Notes: generated by a model from the letters alone, not told the origin. Counted from the stretch's first letter, positions 1 through 7,995 are shown. The stretch: DNA of 64,000 nucleotides from Streptomyces iranensis (GCF_017874715.1 NZ_JAGGLR010000003.1:434001-498000); one strand, 5' to 3'. Numbers and translations are program-made.

Positions 1-859
1 GAACGACGACGGCCTGGAGTTCTACTACCGCGACTTCTACGACGGGATGGGGGAGATCGAACTCGGCAACGTCTTCTCCGGGCGGGACAAGGTGTACCGG
101 CGGCGCGCGATGTTCCAGGAGCCCTCCGCCGAGCCCCCGAAGACCTGGCTCGATGTCGGCACGGGACACGGCCACTTCCCCGAGGTGGCCCGTACCGTCT
201 TCCCCGGCACCCGTTTCGACGGACTGGACTTCACCGCCGGTGTCGAACTGGCCGAGCGTACGGGCCGCGTCGACCGGGCCATCCGCGGCAGCTTCCCCGA
301 GCTCGCCGAGGAGCGGCTGGCCGGGGGCTACGACGTGGTGAGCATGTTCCACTACCTGGAGCACAGCACGGACCCCCGCGCCGAACTCCGCGCCGCCCGC
401 CGCGCCCTGCGGCCCGGCGGCCATCTGCTGATCGAGGTGCCCGACCCGGAGTGCTGGTTCGGCCGCCTCTTCGGCCGGTTCTGGCTTCCCTGGCTCCAGC
501 CCCAGCATCTGCACTTCCTTCCGGTGGCCAACCTCCGCGAGGAGCTGACCGCGCTGGGCTTCACCGTGACCGACGAACAGCACCGCGGGCCGTCGGACAC
601 CGTCGATCTGCTCGGTGCCGTCTGGCTGGCGCTCAACGCGATCGCCCCGCCCGATGACGCCCCTTCCCTCGCCAAGCCGCCCGGCCGGGTCCGCTGGCTG
701 CTGCGCTGCGCGATCCTGCTGGCGGGCGTGCCCGCCCTCGTGGTCGCGACCACCCTCGACCGCCTGTTGCTCAAACCGCTGGCCGGGCTCGGCAAGATGT
801 CCAACGCCTACCGGGTGGTGGCCCGGTGTGACGCCTCCGCCCGTTCCGGCCCCCGTTAA
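1..859 (+). CDS. Class I SAM-dependent methyltransferase, 5' end outside window
   Basis: The frame is open from base 2, so the true start lies left of the window; 285 codons are visible. It shows a class I methyltransferase motif I (LDVGTGHGHF), the acidic strand-2 end (FDGLDF) and a motif with FHYLEH before an arm rich in ARRALRPGGHLLIEVPDPE, typical of Methyltransf_11/25-like enzymes acting on lipids, sugars or secondary metabolites. Near the C-terminus a hydrophobic stretch (AILLAGVPALVVATTL) could be a membrane anchor. It ends just before a strong stem-loop and is convergent with the tail genes. The substrate cannot be told from this sequence. Confidence 0.85.
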   Translation, partial: NDDGLEFYYRDFYDGMGEIELGNVFSGRDKVYRRRAMFQEPSAEPPKTWLDVGTGHGHFPEVARTVFPGTRFDGLDFTAGVELAERTGRVDRAIRGSFPELAEERLAGGYDVVSMFHYLEHSTDPRAELRAARRALRPGGHLLIEVPDPECWFGRLFGRFWLPWLQPQHLHFLPVANLREELTALGFTVTDEQHRGPSDTVDLLGAVWLALNAIAPPDDAPSLAKPPGRVRWLLRCAILLAGVPALVVATTLDRLLLKPLAGLGKMSNAYRVVARCDASARSGPR

Positions 860-863
860 GGTG

Positions 864-894
864 CCCCCCGGGTCCCGCGCCGGGGCCCGGGGGG
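864..894. terminator. Bidirectional terminator-like stem-loop
   Basis: CCCCCCGGG (864-872) is the exact reverse complement of CCCGGGGGG (886-894) around a 13-nt loop. It lies 5 bases after the methyltransferase stop and about 120 bases beyond the end of the convergent tail operon, so it can serve both. There is no T tract, as is common in Streptomyces. Nothing else is seen in 895-1012. Confidence 0.6.
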
Positions 895-1012
895 AGGGGG
901 GATGCACGAGGGTGCACGGGGCGCCGGTGCCGCCCGCCGACGCCTGGGTGACCGTCACACGACATGGTGACCGGCGCGGGCGGCGGTTGAGCCACCCCGC
1001 CGGGGCCGGAAG

Positions 1013-1210
1013 TCAGGGGGCCGCCGCGGTGCCGTCGGGCCGCGGCGGCTCCTCCCCGGAGGCCTCCTGGGCCTGCGGCGGTGACGGCTCGGTGGCGGCC
1101 AGGGCCGTCGGCGTCCCGCCGGGCTTGCTGTTGACGTAGGTGGTGAGCCGGTGCACCTGACGTTCCAGGGCCCTGATCCGGTCCACGATGTCCTCGGGCA
1201 GGTTCGCCAT
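1013..1210 (-). CDS. Small tail-operon protein, N-terminal coiled coil
   Basis: A 65-residue protein starting MANLPEDIVDRIRALERQV. The first 35 residues form a short amphipathic coiled coil; the rest is Pro/Ala/Glu-rich and disordered. The ATG (1208-1210) overlaps the TGA of the preceding hub-like gene by one base, so translation is probably coupled. Longer in-frame starts exist upstream inside the hub gene but lack support. Proteins of this shape often close actinophage tail modules, possibly as trimerising pieces; that function is inferred from position only. It is the last gene of the cassette. Confidence 0.6.
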   Translation of the reverse strand: MANLPEDIVDRIRALERQVHRLTTYVNSKPGGTPTALAATEPSPPQAQEASGEEPPRPDGTAAAP

Positions 1211-2298
1211 CAGTCTGCCTCCTCCAGATACAGATCGGCGGTCTCCGGACGTCCCCGCTCCGGGGCGGTGACCTTGATGCCGACGACGCGGTAGCGGGCG
1301 TCCAGTCCCTCGGAGAACCACACGTCCTTGATGCGCAGCCGCACGGTGGTGCCGAGCAGGGCGGGGGTGGTGCCCGAGCCGAGGCGGATCCGCACCGAGG
1401 GGATGACCACCGTGCCGCGCAGGGCGGCGAGTTCGGACCGGGCGAACGCGTCGAGCGTCGCCTTGTCGGTGACATTGCTGTGGTCGGACGAGGTGTCCAG
1501 GCGGGGGAACCCGGCCGCGAGGAGATCCTCGGCCACCTGTTCCCCGGACATCACCGGGCCGCCGGCCCAGCCCTCCGGGGTGCCGCCCCTGGCCCGCGCG
1601 GTCGTCCCGCCGCGCGTGGCGTCGCGGGGGAATGTGTACGACAGCACGTCGCCCGGCAGGTCCAGCATCACCGGCTGGCTGCCCACCCGGATCGTCGGAG
1701 AGCCCAGCTGGAGCAGCTTCACCCGCCGCCCGGTCACCGGATCCCGGTACACCGCGATCCGGTGCTCGAAACCCGGCTCCATCGCCGCGAGTTGCGTGAT
1801 CGCCTCCTCCACCAGGGTCTCATCACCGTCGCTGTAGGCCACCGTACGGGCCGCGGTGGGGGCCGTCGGCTCGTACTCCACGCCGATGTGGCCGCCCTCG
1901 GACCCCTGCATGTAGTCCCACAGCCGGCGGACGATCTCCAGATGGTCGAGCGCGGTGAAGCTCAGATTCGCGCGGATGTAGCGACGGCCCGCGTAGGAGT
2001 CGAAGGTGGCCGCCTGGAGCCCGACGGTGGTGAGGCCCCGGTCGTCGGTGGCCGGGGTCAGCGTCCAGACGATGCCACCCCAGCAGACCTCGTCACCCCG
2101 CTCCAGATAGACGGCGGTGCGCCCCTCCACCAGCTCCCGGACCCGCCGGGCCAGCCGGGCGCCGGGCACCGGGATCGTCGCGGTCAGGGATCCCGGCTTG
2201 CCGAGGTAGTCGTCGTACTCCACCTCTCGCAGGGGCAGTACGTCGATGGCCTGGTCGGTGCGCAGGTCGGTGAAGACGGCGCGGTAGCGGGCGTCCAC
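1210..2298 (-). CDS. Phage tail hub / Gp37-like minor tail protein
   Basis: A 362-residue protein with a GTG start. The N-terminal part (ARYRAVFTDLRTDQAIDVLPL...YDDYLGKPGSL) and the later YIRANLSFTALDHLEIVRRLW stretch match the style of Siphovirus Gp37/tail-hub proteins that sit at the tail tip after the distal tail protein. The Shine-Dalgarno overlaps the TGA of the upstream gene (TGAGGCGCC before GTG), so the two are coupled. No lysozyme or peptidase domain is fused, unlike many Tal proteins. The C-terminal half reads as beta-rich (SVRIRLGSG...VRLRIKDVWF). Role expected: baseplate hub around the tube tip. Family assignment is from pattern recognition, not a search. Confidence 0.7.
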   Translation of the reverse strand: MDARYRAVFTDLRTDQAIDVLPLREVEYDDYLGKPGSLTATIPVPGARLARRVRELVEGRTAVYLERGDEVCWGGIVWTLTPATDDRGLTTVGLQAATFDSYAGRRYIRANLSFTALDHLEIVRRLWDYMQGSEGGHIGVEYEPTAPTAARTVAYSDGDETLVEEAITQLAAMEPGFEHRIAVYRDPVTGRRVKLLQLGSPTIRVGSQPVMLDLPGDVLSYTFPRDATRGGTTARARGGTPEGWAGGPVMSGEQVAEDLLAAGFPRLDTSSDHSNVTDKATLDAFARSELAALRGTVVIPSVRIRLGSGTTPALLGTTVRLRIKDVWFSEGLDARYRVVGIKVTAPERGRPETADLYLEEAD

Positions 2299-2304
2299 GG
2301 CGCC

Positions 2305-3345
2305 TCACGCCACCGGGTCCACGCGGACGAAGCGGTTGTCGAAGTGCACACGCGTCCCCGCGATCGAGGAACGGTACGTGGCCGTCGCCGTGTAGACGGC
2401 GCCGGGGGTGAGGTTCCCCACCGGGAAACAGGTGGAGATCGAGGCACGCCCGGCACCGAAGAGGGCCGCCGCCCGGTCGTCGGTCGGGGCGAGCACCTCG
2501 GTGCCGCTCTGCGTCCTGAGCCGGAACGAGATGTACGCGGTGGCGTCCCCGTCGGCAGCCGTGAAGGCGCCGAAGGTGAGGGACACCCACCGGGACGCCG
2601 GGGCGGTGAAGGTGGCGGTGAGCGTGGCGACGGTGTCGGTGAGCATCTCCTGATAGGTGGCGGAGGTGGTGGCTCCCCAGTCCGCCGTGTGCCGGAGCAC
2701 GGTGTCCGGAATGTACTTCGCCCACTGGGCGCCGTCCCAGCGCTCCAGCCGGCCGCCCGCGTCGCGGTACTGCCCGGCATACGCCCCGTTGTGCGGCGCG
2801 CCGCCCGCGGCGGGGACGATGCCGCCGAGCGCCGCGGTGTAGCGGCGGCGGTCGGTGATGGCGGAGGCCCAGGTGATGCCCTTGGCCGCGGACGCCCCGG
2901 CGGGGACGGCGATCTCGTAGAGAAGCTCCGCGCTCTTGGGCGCGGCCGGGGCGGTGGGGGAGCCGGCCGGGGTGCCCTGGAGGAGTTCCAGGGCGGCCTC
3001 GTACTTGCCGGAGCCGTCGTAGTCGGTGTCGTAGACACGTACGACGAGCGCGTCCACACGGGGCAGGCTGGAGTGCCCATCGGCGACGGTCAGCAGGGTG
3101 TCGGAGTCGACGGTGACCGGATAGCCGCCCTGCGATCCGGTGGAGGTTCCCGGGATCCACACCTGGCCCGGGGAGAGCTTGGCCTGCATACCGGTGGCGG
3201 TGGTGCCGGTGAGCTGCAGCCCGCCGAACACGCATCCCGCCCGGGTCAGCAGCGGTCCGGCGGACGCCATGCCGAGGCTGACGGCCAGCCGGGTGTCCTC
3301 ACGGGTCTGGCCGGTGGGCAGATGCCAGGCGGAACGGACGGTCAT
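2305..3345 (-). CDS. Phage baseplate or tail-fibre-like protein
   Basis: A 346-residue protein. The N-terminal 150 residues (TREDTRLAVSLGM...GMQAKLSPGQVWIPG...LPRVDALVVRVYD) resemble upper-baseplate/minor tail proteins; the C-terminal 130 residues are beta-sandwich-like, rich in Thr and aromatic residues (ATFTAPASRWVSLTFGAF), as expected of a carbohydrate- or receptor-binding head. The middle holds GAYAGQYRDAGGRLERWDG, a pattern seen in phage appendage proteins. It follows the distal tail gene and precedes the hub gene, so receptor recognition or adhesin attachment is the likely job. The ATG overlaps the stop of a 7-codon upstream ORF. Confidence 0.65.
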   Translation of the reverse strand: MTVRSAWHLPTGQTREDTRLAVSLGMASAGPLLTRAGCVFGGLQLTGTTATGMQAKLSPGQVWIPGTSTGSQGGYPVTVDSDTLLTVADGHSSLPRVDALVVRVYDTDYDGSGKYEAALELLQGTPAGSPTAPAAPKSAELLYEIAVPAGASAAKGITWASAITDRRRYTAALGGIVPAAGGAPHNGAYAGQYRDAGGRLERWDGAQWAKYIPDTVLRHTADWGATTSATYQEMLTDTVATLTATFTAPASRWVSLTFGAFTAADGDATAYISFRLRTQSGTEVLAPTDDRAAALFGAGRASISTCFPVGNLTPGAVYTATATYRSSIAGTRVHFDNRFVRVDPVA

Positions 3346-3365
3346 GAGACGGCTCCCACGGTCAT
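3342..3365 (-). CDS. Seven-codon upstream ORF with strong ribosome site
   Basis: Reads M-T-V-G-A-V-S-stop. AAGGAG lies 7 nt before its ATG, a better site than the one before the long downstream gene. Its TGA overlaps the ATG of the 346-residue gene (ATGA). This arrangement is visible in the sequence; that it serves translational coupling is inference. It could also be the relic of an older start codon, because both ORFs begin M-T-V. Confidence 0.4.
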   Translation of the reverse strand: MTVGAVS

Positions 3366-3430
3366 CGGAGAACTCCTTGTGGACGTGCGGGGTTCAAGGA
3401 TCGAAGCGGACGATGGGGCGGCGCGGTGCC

Positions 3431-4339
3431 TCACCACTCGGCGCGGCGCCAGGTGATCGTGGCGGTGGCTCCCTCCCCTCCCGACGCCGCGCGGAAGGAC
3501 AGCTGCGAGGTCCCGGACGGCAGGGTGAACGACTCCTCCGGGGCGCTGCCCGGTGTGGCGGTGTGGCGGCGCGACGCGGTGCCGTTGAACATCACGGTCC
3601 CCTCGGCGGTGTCGACGGCCAGTTCGTCGTCCGGGGCGAGGGTGATCGCGTACTCCAGCCAGTCGCCGCTGGTCCGGTTGGCCAGCCGCGGCCGGGTGCA
3701 CGGCCCGGTGAAGGTGATCACCGGATGGGCGGGTGCGCTGCCGTCGTTCTCCACCGCGAGGTCGCCGGTGGAGCCGGGCGCGCCCCAGGCCAGCGGCCAG
3801 CTGAGCGGCCAGGTCAGCCCCGCCTCCGGCTGGGGGAGCCCGGCGGTGTCCCGCCGCCCCACCGCCTCGTAGCGGCGTGGATCGCTCGCCTTCCACTGGA
3901 GCGTCATCCTGGCCAGCCGGCTTGCGGCGAACTGCCGGTCGGTGGGGACCACGCGCTGGGTGACCCGGGCCCGTACGGCCAGCGTCTCGCCGTGCAGGCG
4001 CACGGCGAGCCACTCCTCCTCGTCGCGTACGGCGGTGGCGGCGCGCAGCGCGCGCAGCGCGTCCCGCACCGCCTCCGGTCCGGCGTCCGGGTCGGGCGCG
4101 AACCACACCTGCGCGGTGACCGTACGGGCCTGCGCCCACTGCGAACCCGGCCAGCCGCCGTGCCCCACCGGGCGGTCCGCGTCGGAGGTGTCCAGCGCGG
4201 GCAACTCCTCCCAGCCGGTGAGCCCTTCGGCGGCGATCCAGTAGTCGGTGCCGGGACCCATGAGCAGCCCGGCCCACTGCACCTGCCCGTCGGTGGTGAT
4301 GAGCGGCCCCGGTTCGGTGGCGGTGGTCTCGTCCGGCAT
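3431..4339 (-). CDS. Distal tail protein (Dit-like)
   Basis: A 302-residue protein directly after the tape measure gene (1 nt apart). It begins with GQVQWAGLLMGPGTDYWIAAEGLTGWEELPALDTSDADRP split over a short linker, then a long beta-rich domain with LRALRAATAVRDEEEWLAVR and SRLARMTLQWKASDPRRY, the layout of siphophage distal tail (phage tail domain) proteins, which form a hexameric ring between tube and hub. The C-terminal half (VENDGSAPAHPVITFTGP ... YAITLAPDDELAVD) matches the galectin-like second Dit domain. The ATG sits behind a G-rich site inside the end of the tape measure gene. Function is family knowledge plus position. Confidence 0.75.
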   Translation of the reverse strand: MPDETTATEPGPLITTDGQVQWAGLLMGPGTDYWIAAEGLTGWEELPALDTSDADRPVGHGGWPGSQWAQARTVTAQVWFAPDPDAGPEAVRDALRALRAATAVRDEEEWLAVRLHGETLAVRARVTQRVVPTDRQFAASRLARMTLQWKASDPRRYEAVGRRDTAGLPQPEAGLTWPLSWPLAWGAPGSTGDLAVENDGSAPAHPVITFTGPCTRPRLANRTSGDWLEYAITLAPDDELAVDTAEGTVMFNGTASRRHTATPGSAPEESFTLPSGTSQLSFRAASGGEGATATITWRRAEW

Positions 4340-4340
4340 G

Positions 4341-5498
4341 TCACCCCCTCGCCTTCATCAGGAACATCAGATCCTCGGCGGTCTGCCGGGCGCTGCCGCC
4401 CGGGGCTTCGTGGTAGTGCTCGATGACGAATCCGCCGCCCGGCCTGCCGGATCCCGCCGGGGCGGGCGCGGGTCCGGTGCGGGCGAGCAGGGTGCTCAGC
4501 CGGTTCAGCGGCAGTACGGCCTCGGCCTGCCCGCCCTCCGCGAGCAGCGCGAGCGTGCCACCGGGGCGCGGCAGCACGATGCCGCCCTGGGCGAGCGTGG
4601 GGATGGTGGGAATGTTCACCCCGAACGACCGGCCGCCGATCCCCGGCACCCAGGAGGGCACCGAGACCTTGACCCGGTTCAGCGCGCCGATCGCCCGGTT
4701 GACCAGCCCGATCACCCCGTTGAGCGGCCCGCGTACGGCCCCGAGCACGGCGCTGAACGCGCCCCGGACGATGCCCGCCAGCCCGTTGAAGGCGCGCTGG
4801 ATGCCGTTACGGGCGGAGCGGAAGGCGCCCGGGATCCGCTCCGAGAAGAAGGACAGCAGGGGCCGGACCACGGCCATGATGGCGTGGATGACCGTGGTGA
4901 TGATGGTCTTGTAGATGTTGAAGTACGTCTTCACGACGGTCCAGATGACCTTCAGCACGACCGTGAAGGCCGTCTTGATGCCGTTCCAGGTCGTCTGCAC
5001 CACTTGTTTCGCCACGCGCATGGTGGAGCCGATGACCTGGCCGATGATCCTGAAGGCCGCCTGGACGATGCGCTGGACCGTCTTGGACTGCATCGCCATG
5101 TCGACGAGCTTCATGATCAGCGGCATGAGCAGCGCCATGACGGCACCGAACACGTTGGACTTCATGGCCGTGTTCAGGCCCTTCTGGGCCGTTGTCACCC
5201 CCTGGAGCCCCGTCCTCATCCGCCCCATCAGGCCACCCCCGGTCGCCGCGCCGCGGCCCGCGGTGGTCATGGAGCGACCGCTCTTGGCGACACTGCGCTC
5301 GGCGGCGTTGGCCTCTCGCTGGAGGGTGCGCATCGAGTTGGCCGACTTGTCGACGTCGCCCTTGATGCGGCCGACGGCTGAGCCCGCCTGCGTCGCGGTA
5401 CGGGCGAACCGGGAGACGCTGGTATCGGTCTGGCCCACGGTGCTGCGCAGGCCGCGGAAGCCGGAGACGGATCGGTTGAGCGCTTGTGCCAGTGACAT
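4341..5498 (-). CDS. Short tail tape measure protein
   Basis: A 385-residue protein, far below the 700-2000 residues usual for siphophage tape measures. N-terminal third: Ser/Thr/Arg-rich helix (RSVSGFRGLRSTVGQTDTSV) and coiled coil; middle: hydrophobic helices (VFGAVMALLMPLIMKLVDMA, then VIWTVVKTYFNIYKTIITTV) as in the membrane-inserting region of tape measures; C-terminal: GIGGRSFGVNIPTIPTLAQG, PRPGGTLALLAEGGQAEAVL, PLNRL, the conserved tape-measure tail motif. GGAGG lies about 8 nt before the ATG. It sets tube length and is ejected or inserted at the target membrane in known phages. The small size implies a short tail or a split measure shared with the coiled-coil gene upstream. Confidence 0.8.
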   Translation of the reverse strand: MSLAQALNRSVSGFRGLRSTVGQTDTSVSRFARTATQAGSAVGRIKGDVDKSANSMRTLQREANAAERSVAKSGRSMTTAGRGAATGGGLMGRMRTGLQGVTTAQKGLNTAMKSNVFGAVMALLMPLIMKLVDMAMQSKTVQRIVQAAFRIIGQVIGSTMRVAKQVVQTTWNGIKTAFTVVLKVIWTVVKTYFNIYKTIITTVIHAIMAVVRPLLSFFSERIPGAFRSARNGIQRAFNGLAGIVRGAFSAVLGAVRGPLNGVIGLVNRAIGALNRVKVSVPSWVPGIGGRSFGVNIPTIPTLAQGGIVLPRPGGTLALLAEGGQAEAVLPLNRLSTLLARTGPAPAPAGSGRPGGGFVIEHYHEAPGGSARQTAEDLMFLMKARG

Positions 5499-5512
5499 GG
5501 GCGGCCTCCTCC

Positions 5513-6136
5513 TCAGCCGAGAGCCCTGACGAGACCGCTCAGGCGTCGCTCCAGCTCGTTGATGGCCCGGCTCGCTTCATTGATGTCCTGCACGTTCGAC
5601 ACCCGGCCGGGCGGCATCGGGCCGCGGGCGTCGCTCGCGGCCGTGCGCTGCCGCCGGTGGGCCGCCTCGGCCTTCCGCAGTGCGTCCATGCCCCTTCGCA
5701 GGGCCTGCCGGCTGTCCCGCTCGGCCTTCTCCGCGATCGTGCGGGTGGCGGTGATCTCCGTCCGGGCGCGGAGGATCGTACGGGCCAGTGAGGTCCGTGT
5801 CGCCGCCACCCGCCGCTCCACGGCGGTGATGGACGCCTTGAGCGAATCCGGATCCACACCACGTGCCTTGTCGCGCATCTCCTGCAGGTCGAACAGCGTC
5901 TTCTCGGCGTTGAACAGCTTGAATCCGGCGGAGGCACCGGTGACTTCGGCCGAGCCCCACTTGGCGGCCGCGGTGATGCCGGTGACCTCCGCCTTCAGGG
6001 CGTTGGCCTCCGAGTTCAAGCCGGTGATCGCCTGTTTCACCCAGGCGTGCTCGACGTTCCATTCCTTGAGCTTCTTGTCCAGTGTCTTTCGCAGGTCCTG
6101 CACTGTGCCGAGCAGGTCCCGCACGATGTCCGCCAT
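5513..6136 (-). CDS. Coiled-coil tail protein, possible tape-measure partner
   Basis: A 207-residue, almost wholly helical protein (LRKTLDKKLKEWNVEHAWVK, ARTILRARTEITATRTIAEK), with a conserved-looking central AKWGSAEVTGASAGFKLFNA. It sits between the chaperone frameshift product and the tape measure, where phages carry tape-measure-related helical proteins. Two ATGs occur in tandem (6139 and 6136); GGAGG is 1 nt from the first and 4 nt from the second, so the second is preferred. No family is recognised with confidence. It could be the N-terminal part of a split tape measure or a scaffold for tube assembly. Confidence 0.6.
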   Translation of the reverse strand: MADIVRDLLGTVQDLRKTLDKKLKEWNVEHAWVKQAITGLNSEANALKAEVTGITAAAKWGSAEVTGASAGFKLFNAEKTLFDLQEMRDKARGVDPDSLKASITAVERRVAATRTSLARTILRARTEITATRTIAEKAERDSRQALRRGMDALRKAEAAHRRQRTAASDARGPMPPGRVSNVQDINEASRAINELERRLSGLVRALG

Positions 6137-6151
6137 CATCCCTCCAGCAGG

Positions 6152-6843
6152 TCACCCGAAGAACCGAGCCAGCTCCGCCGCCGTCGCGGCCGGGGCGTGG
6201 CCGTCGGGCGGGCCGTCGGACGTATCGGCGGCCTCGGCTCCCGGACGGGGCACCGGGACCGGTGCCTCCGGCGGGTCCGCGTACTCGTCGCGGTTGGCCG
6301 ACGCGAACATCCAGTTGGCGATCGCCAAGTGGTCCACGACCGCCGCGAGCAGATGGTCCGTCATCCCCCACTCCGCGGCCTCGCCCTCCCGCGCCCGTAC
6401 GAACGCCGAGTCCGGCGGCAGGTGGCGCACCAGGACCGCGAGGCGCCGCGAGGACAGCGCCTCGCGGTGCCAGTCGAGCAGGTCGACGCCGTAGTACCGC
6501 AGCAGATCGGCCTCCAGCGCCTCGGCGTGCTCCTCCACGAGCGCGCCGAGGCTCAGCCTTCCCCCACGCCGAGCCCGGTGTCCTGGCCGTACGCCTCGAG
6601 GATCGCGGCGATGTCCTGCACGCTCACCTCGTATTGGCACAGCCGCTGATAGCTCTCCTCGCCCATGAGGAGGGCGAGCAGCCCGTCCAGGTCGTTGTCC
6701 TTCAGCTCGGCCAGCGCGTGCGCCGAGCGGCGGGGGATCTCGGTGGGCAGCGAGAACGTCTCCCCGTCCACTTCGAAGTCCCAGGTCAGGCCCAGCGCCT
6801 CCAGACGCTGGGCGCGGGCGGCGTTGACGTTGAACGCAGGCAT
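6152..6843 (-). CDS. Tail assembly chaperone GT, -1 frameshift product
   Basis: Predicted 230-residue fusion made by slipping back one base at 6559-6565, then reading the T frame to 6152. The T part (RLSLGALVEEHAEALEADLL, RYYGVDLLDWHREALSSRRL, HLPPDSAF, DHLLAAVVDHLAIANWMF) is a clear match in style to actinophage tail assembly chaperone C-terminal domains and has no credible start codon of its own: its nearest ATG opens a basic, low-quality stretch antisense-like in composition. In lambda and relatives both G and GT coat the tape measure while the tube grows, in a set ratio. The T frame stop lies 15 nt before the coiled-coil gene. Confidence 0.75.
6553..6843 (-). CDS. Tail assembly chaperone G
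   Basis: A 96-residue protein (MPAFNVNAARAQRLEALGLT). AAGGAG sits 9 nt before its ATG. It is acidic and small and includes SVQDIAAILEAYGQ near the end, as in siphophage G-type chaperones, which bind the tape measure and recruit tube subunits. It lies between the tube gene and the coiled-coil/tape-measure genes, the fixed position of this gene in siphophages. The ORF ends at a TGA six bases after a slippery run, which yields the longer GT form. Longer in-frame upstream starts run into the tube gene and are rejected. Confidence 0.75.
   Translation of the reverse strand: MPAFNVNAARAQRLEALGLTWDFEVDGETFSLPTEIPRRSAHALAELKDNDLDGLLALLMGEESYQRLCQYEVSVQDIAAILEAYGQDTGLGVGEG
6559..6565 (-). promoter_or_regulatory. 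Slippery heptamer for -1 ribosomal frameshift
   Basis: On the minus strand the G frame reads GTG GGG GAA GGC TGA. The run GGGGGAA lets GGG in the P site re-pair perfectly one base back; GAA to GGA keeps only part of the A-site pairing. After the slip the next codon is AGG, entering the T frame (R-L-S-L-G-A-L) with no stop until 6152. Frameshifting at this exact gene junction is a conserved feature of long-tailed phages. The efficiency cannot be judged from the sequence. Confidence 0.7.
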
Positions 6844-6920
6844 GGCGGCGGCTCCTTCGCGATCGGCTTCGGGGAACGGCTTCAGGGAACGGCTTCGGGG
6901 ATCGACTTCGGGGGAGGGGA

Positions 6921-7496
6921 TCAGGATCCGGCGAACGCCGGGTCGTTCATCAGCCAGGTGGCCAGCGGGGTGTCGTTGTCCACGGCCAGTGCCGTGAAGG
7001 TGACCCCGAGCCGGACCGCGGCCGTGCGGGTGAGCTGGAGCTCCTCGGTCTCGGTGACCTGGCCGCGGCGGAGGACGAACCGGTACTTGATGACATCGCC
7101 GTCCGCGAACTCCACGCCCAGCATCCGCTCGTCCTTCTTCGGCTCGGCGGCGAGTTCGTAGCGGTACACCTTGGACTCGGCCTCCGTCTCCGTCACCACG
7201 GCGCCGCCGAAGAAGAACGGCAGGGTGTCCTCGTTGAGCTGGAGCAGCTGGAACTTCACGGTGAGGTCGCGGTCGGAGTAGACGAAGCGGGCCGGGCTGA
7301 CCGACTGCCAGGTGTCCACCGGGTCGATCTTGTCCTTCTTGTTGAACTTGATGCCATCGGTGGTGGTGTACCCGAGGTCCTTCCAGCCCGCCGCCCACGC
7401 CGTGGAGACATCGGCGGGGACGGTGGTGCCGAGCGGGGCGGTGAGGATGCGGCCGGTGCCCGCGACGCGGATCTCATTGGGGTTCATTCCGGGCAT
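6921..7496 (-). CDS. Major tail tube protein
   Basis: A 191-residue protein with AAGGAG before the ATG. It opens MNPNEIRVAGTGRILTAPLG, typical of actinophage major tail proteins with an early loop that reads as GWKDLGYTTTDGIKF, followed by a beta-rich core (FVYSDRDLTVKFQLLQLNED, YRYELAAEPKKDERMLGVEF) and ending in a VTFTALAVDNDTPLATWLM strand set. Such proteins stack as hexamers to form the noncontractile tube. There is no sheath gene next to it, so this is a siphophage-type tail and not a contractile system. Length is normal for the family. Confidence 0.85.
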   Translation of the reverse strand: MPGMNPNEIRVAGTGRILTAPLGTTVPADVSTAWAAGWKDLGYTTTDGIKFNKKDKIDPVDTWQSVSPARFVYSDRDLTVKFQLLQLNEDTLPFFFGGAVVTETEAESKVYRYELAAEPKKDERMLGVEFADGDVIKYRFVLRRGQVTETEELQLTRTAAVRLGVTFTALAVDNDTPLATWLMNDPAFAGS

Positions 7497-7550
7497 GCGA
7501 TTGCTCCTTGTGGCGTGGTGATGAGGGCGGACGGTCGGCGGTGACGTGGC

Positions 7551-7958
7551 CTACGCCGGGCGGATGGAGAGCCTGGCCGTGGACACGTAGCGGCTGGCGG
7601 CGGCGTGCAGGTAGTCGGGCAGCCACCGGGGGCCGTCCACCTCGGAGACATCGGTGACACAGGCGGTGCCGAACGTGGCGCCGCGCACGGTGAACAGCGC
7701 CGTACGGGCGGCCGTGGCGACGGTGTGGGCCGTGGGTTTGTCCGGGCCGTACACCTCGAGGTCGACCAGCGGCTGGTCCAGATGGATGTCCTCGACCCAG
7801 ACGCCGCCGGCCCGGGAGACCAGCACGGCCTTCTGGGTTCCGTCGAAGTCCGGCGGGGTCCGGTTGTCCACGAGAACCCCGGCCAGTTCGGGGCGGTTCT
7901 TCAGATGCTCGACGACGAGGCGTTCGACGTCGGGAAAGATCACCAAGGGCTCGGTCAT
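7551..7958 (-). CDS. Tail terminator / head-tail completion-like protein
   Basis: A 135-residue protein starting MTEPLVIFPDVERLVVEHLK, chosen because AAGGAG lies 8 nt before this ATG; the longer ORF start is rejected. The pattern (short helix, then KAVLVSRAGG, DQPLVDLEVYGPDK, ARTALFTV, and a C-terminal RYVSTARLSIRPA strand) fits siphophage tail terminator proteins (lambda gpU/HK97 gp10-like), which cap the tube end and normally join it to the head. It is the first structural gene after the stem-loop. Its presence without head genes would suit a capped free tail. Confidence 0.7.
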   Translation of the reverse strand: MTEPLVIFPDVERLVVEHLKNRPELAGVLVDNRTPPDFDGTQKAVLVSRAGGVWVEDIHLDQPLVDLEVYGPDKPTAHTVATAARTALFTVRGATFGTACVTDVSEVDGPRWLPDYLHAAASRYVSTARLSIRPA

Positions 7959-7995
7959 GCGCGCACTCCTTGCTGTGGTCAGGGCTGCGCACAGC

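Noticed and set aside
1480..3456. 658-codon plus-strand frame opposite the tail genes
   Set aside because: It is Gly/Arg/Val-rich with no domain, runs across three gene junctions on the other strand and is the usual antisense shadow of high-GC genes.
6152..6640. Independent 162-residue gene starting M-P-I-R-G-E
   Set aside because: Its first 27 residues are the off-frame reading of the G gene with no ribosome site; the conserved part begins exactly at the slippery site, so it is the frameshift extension.
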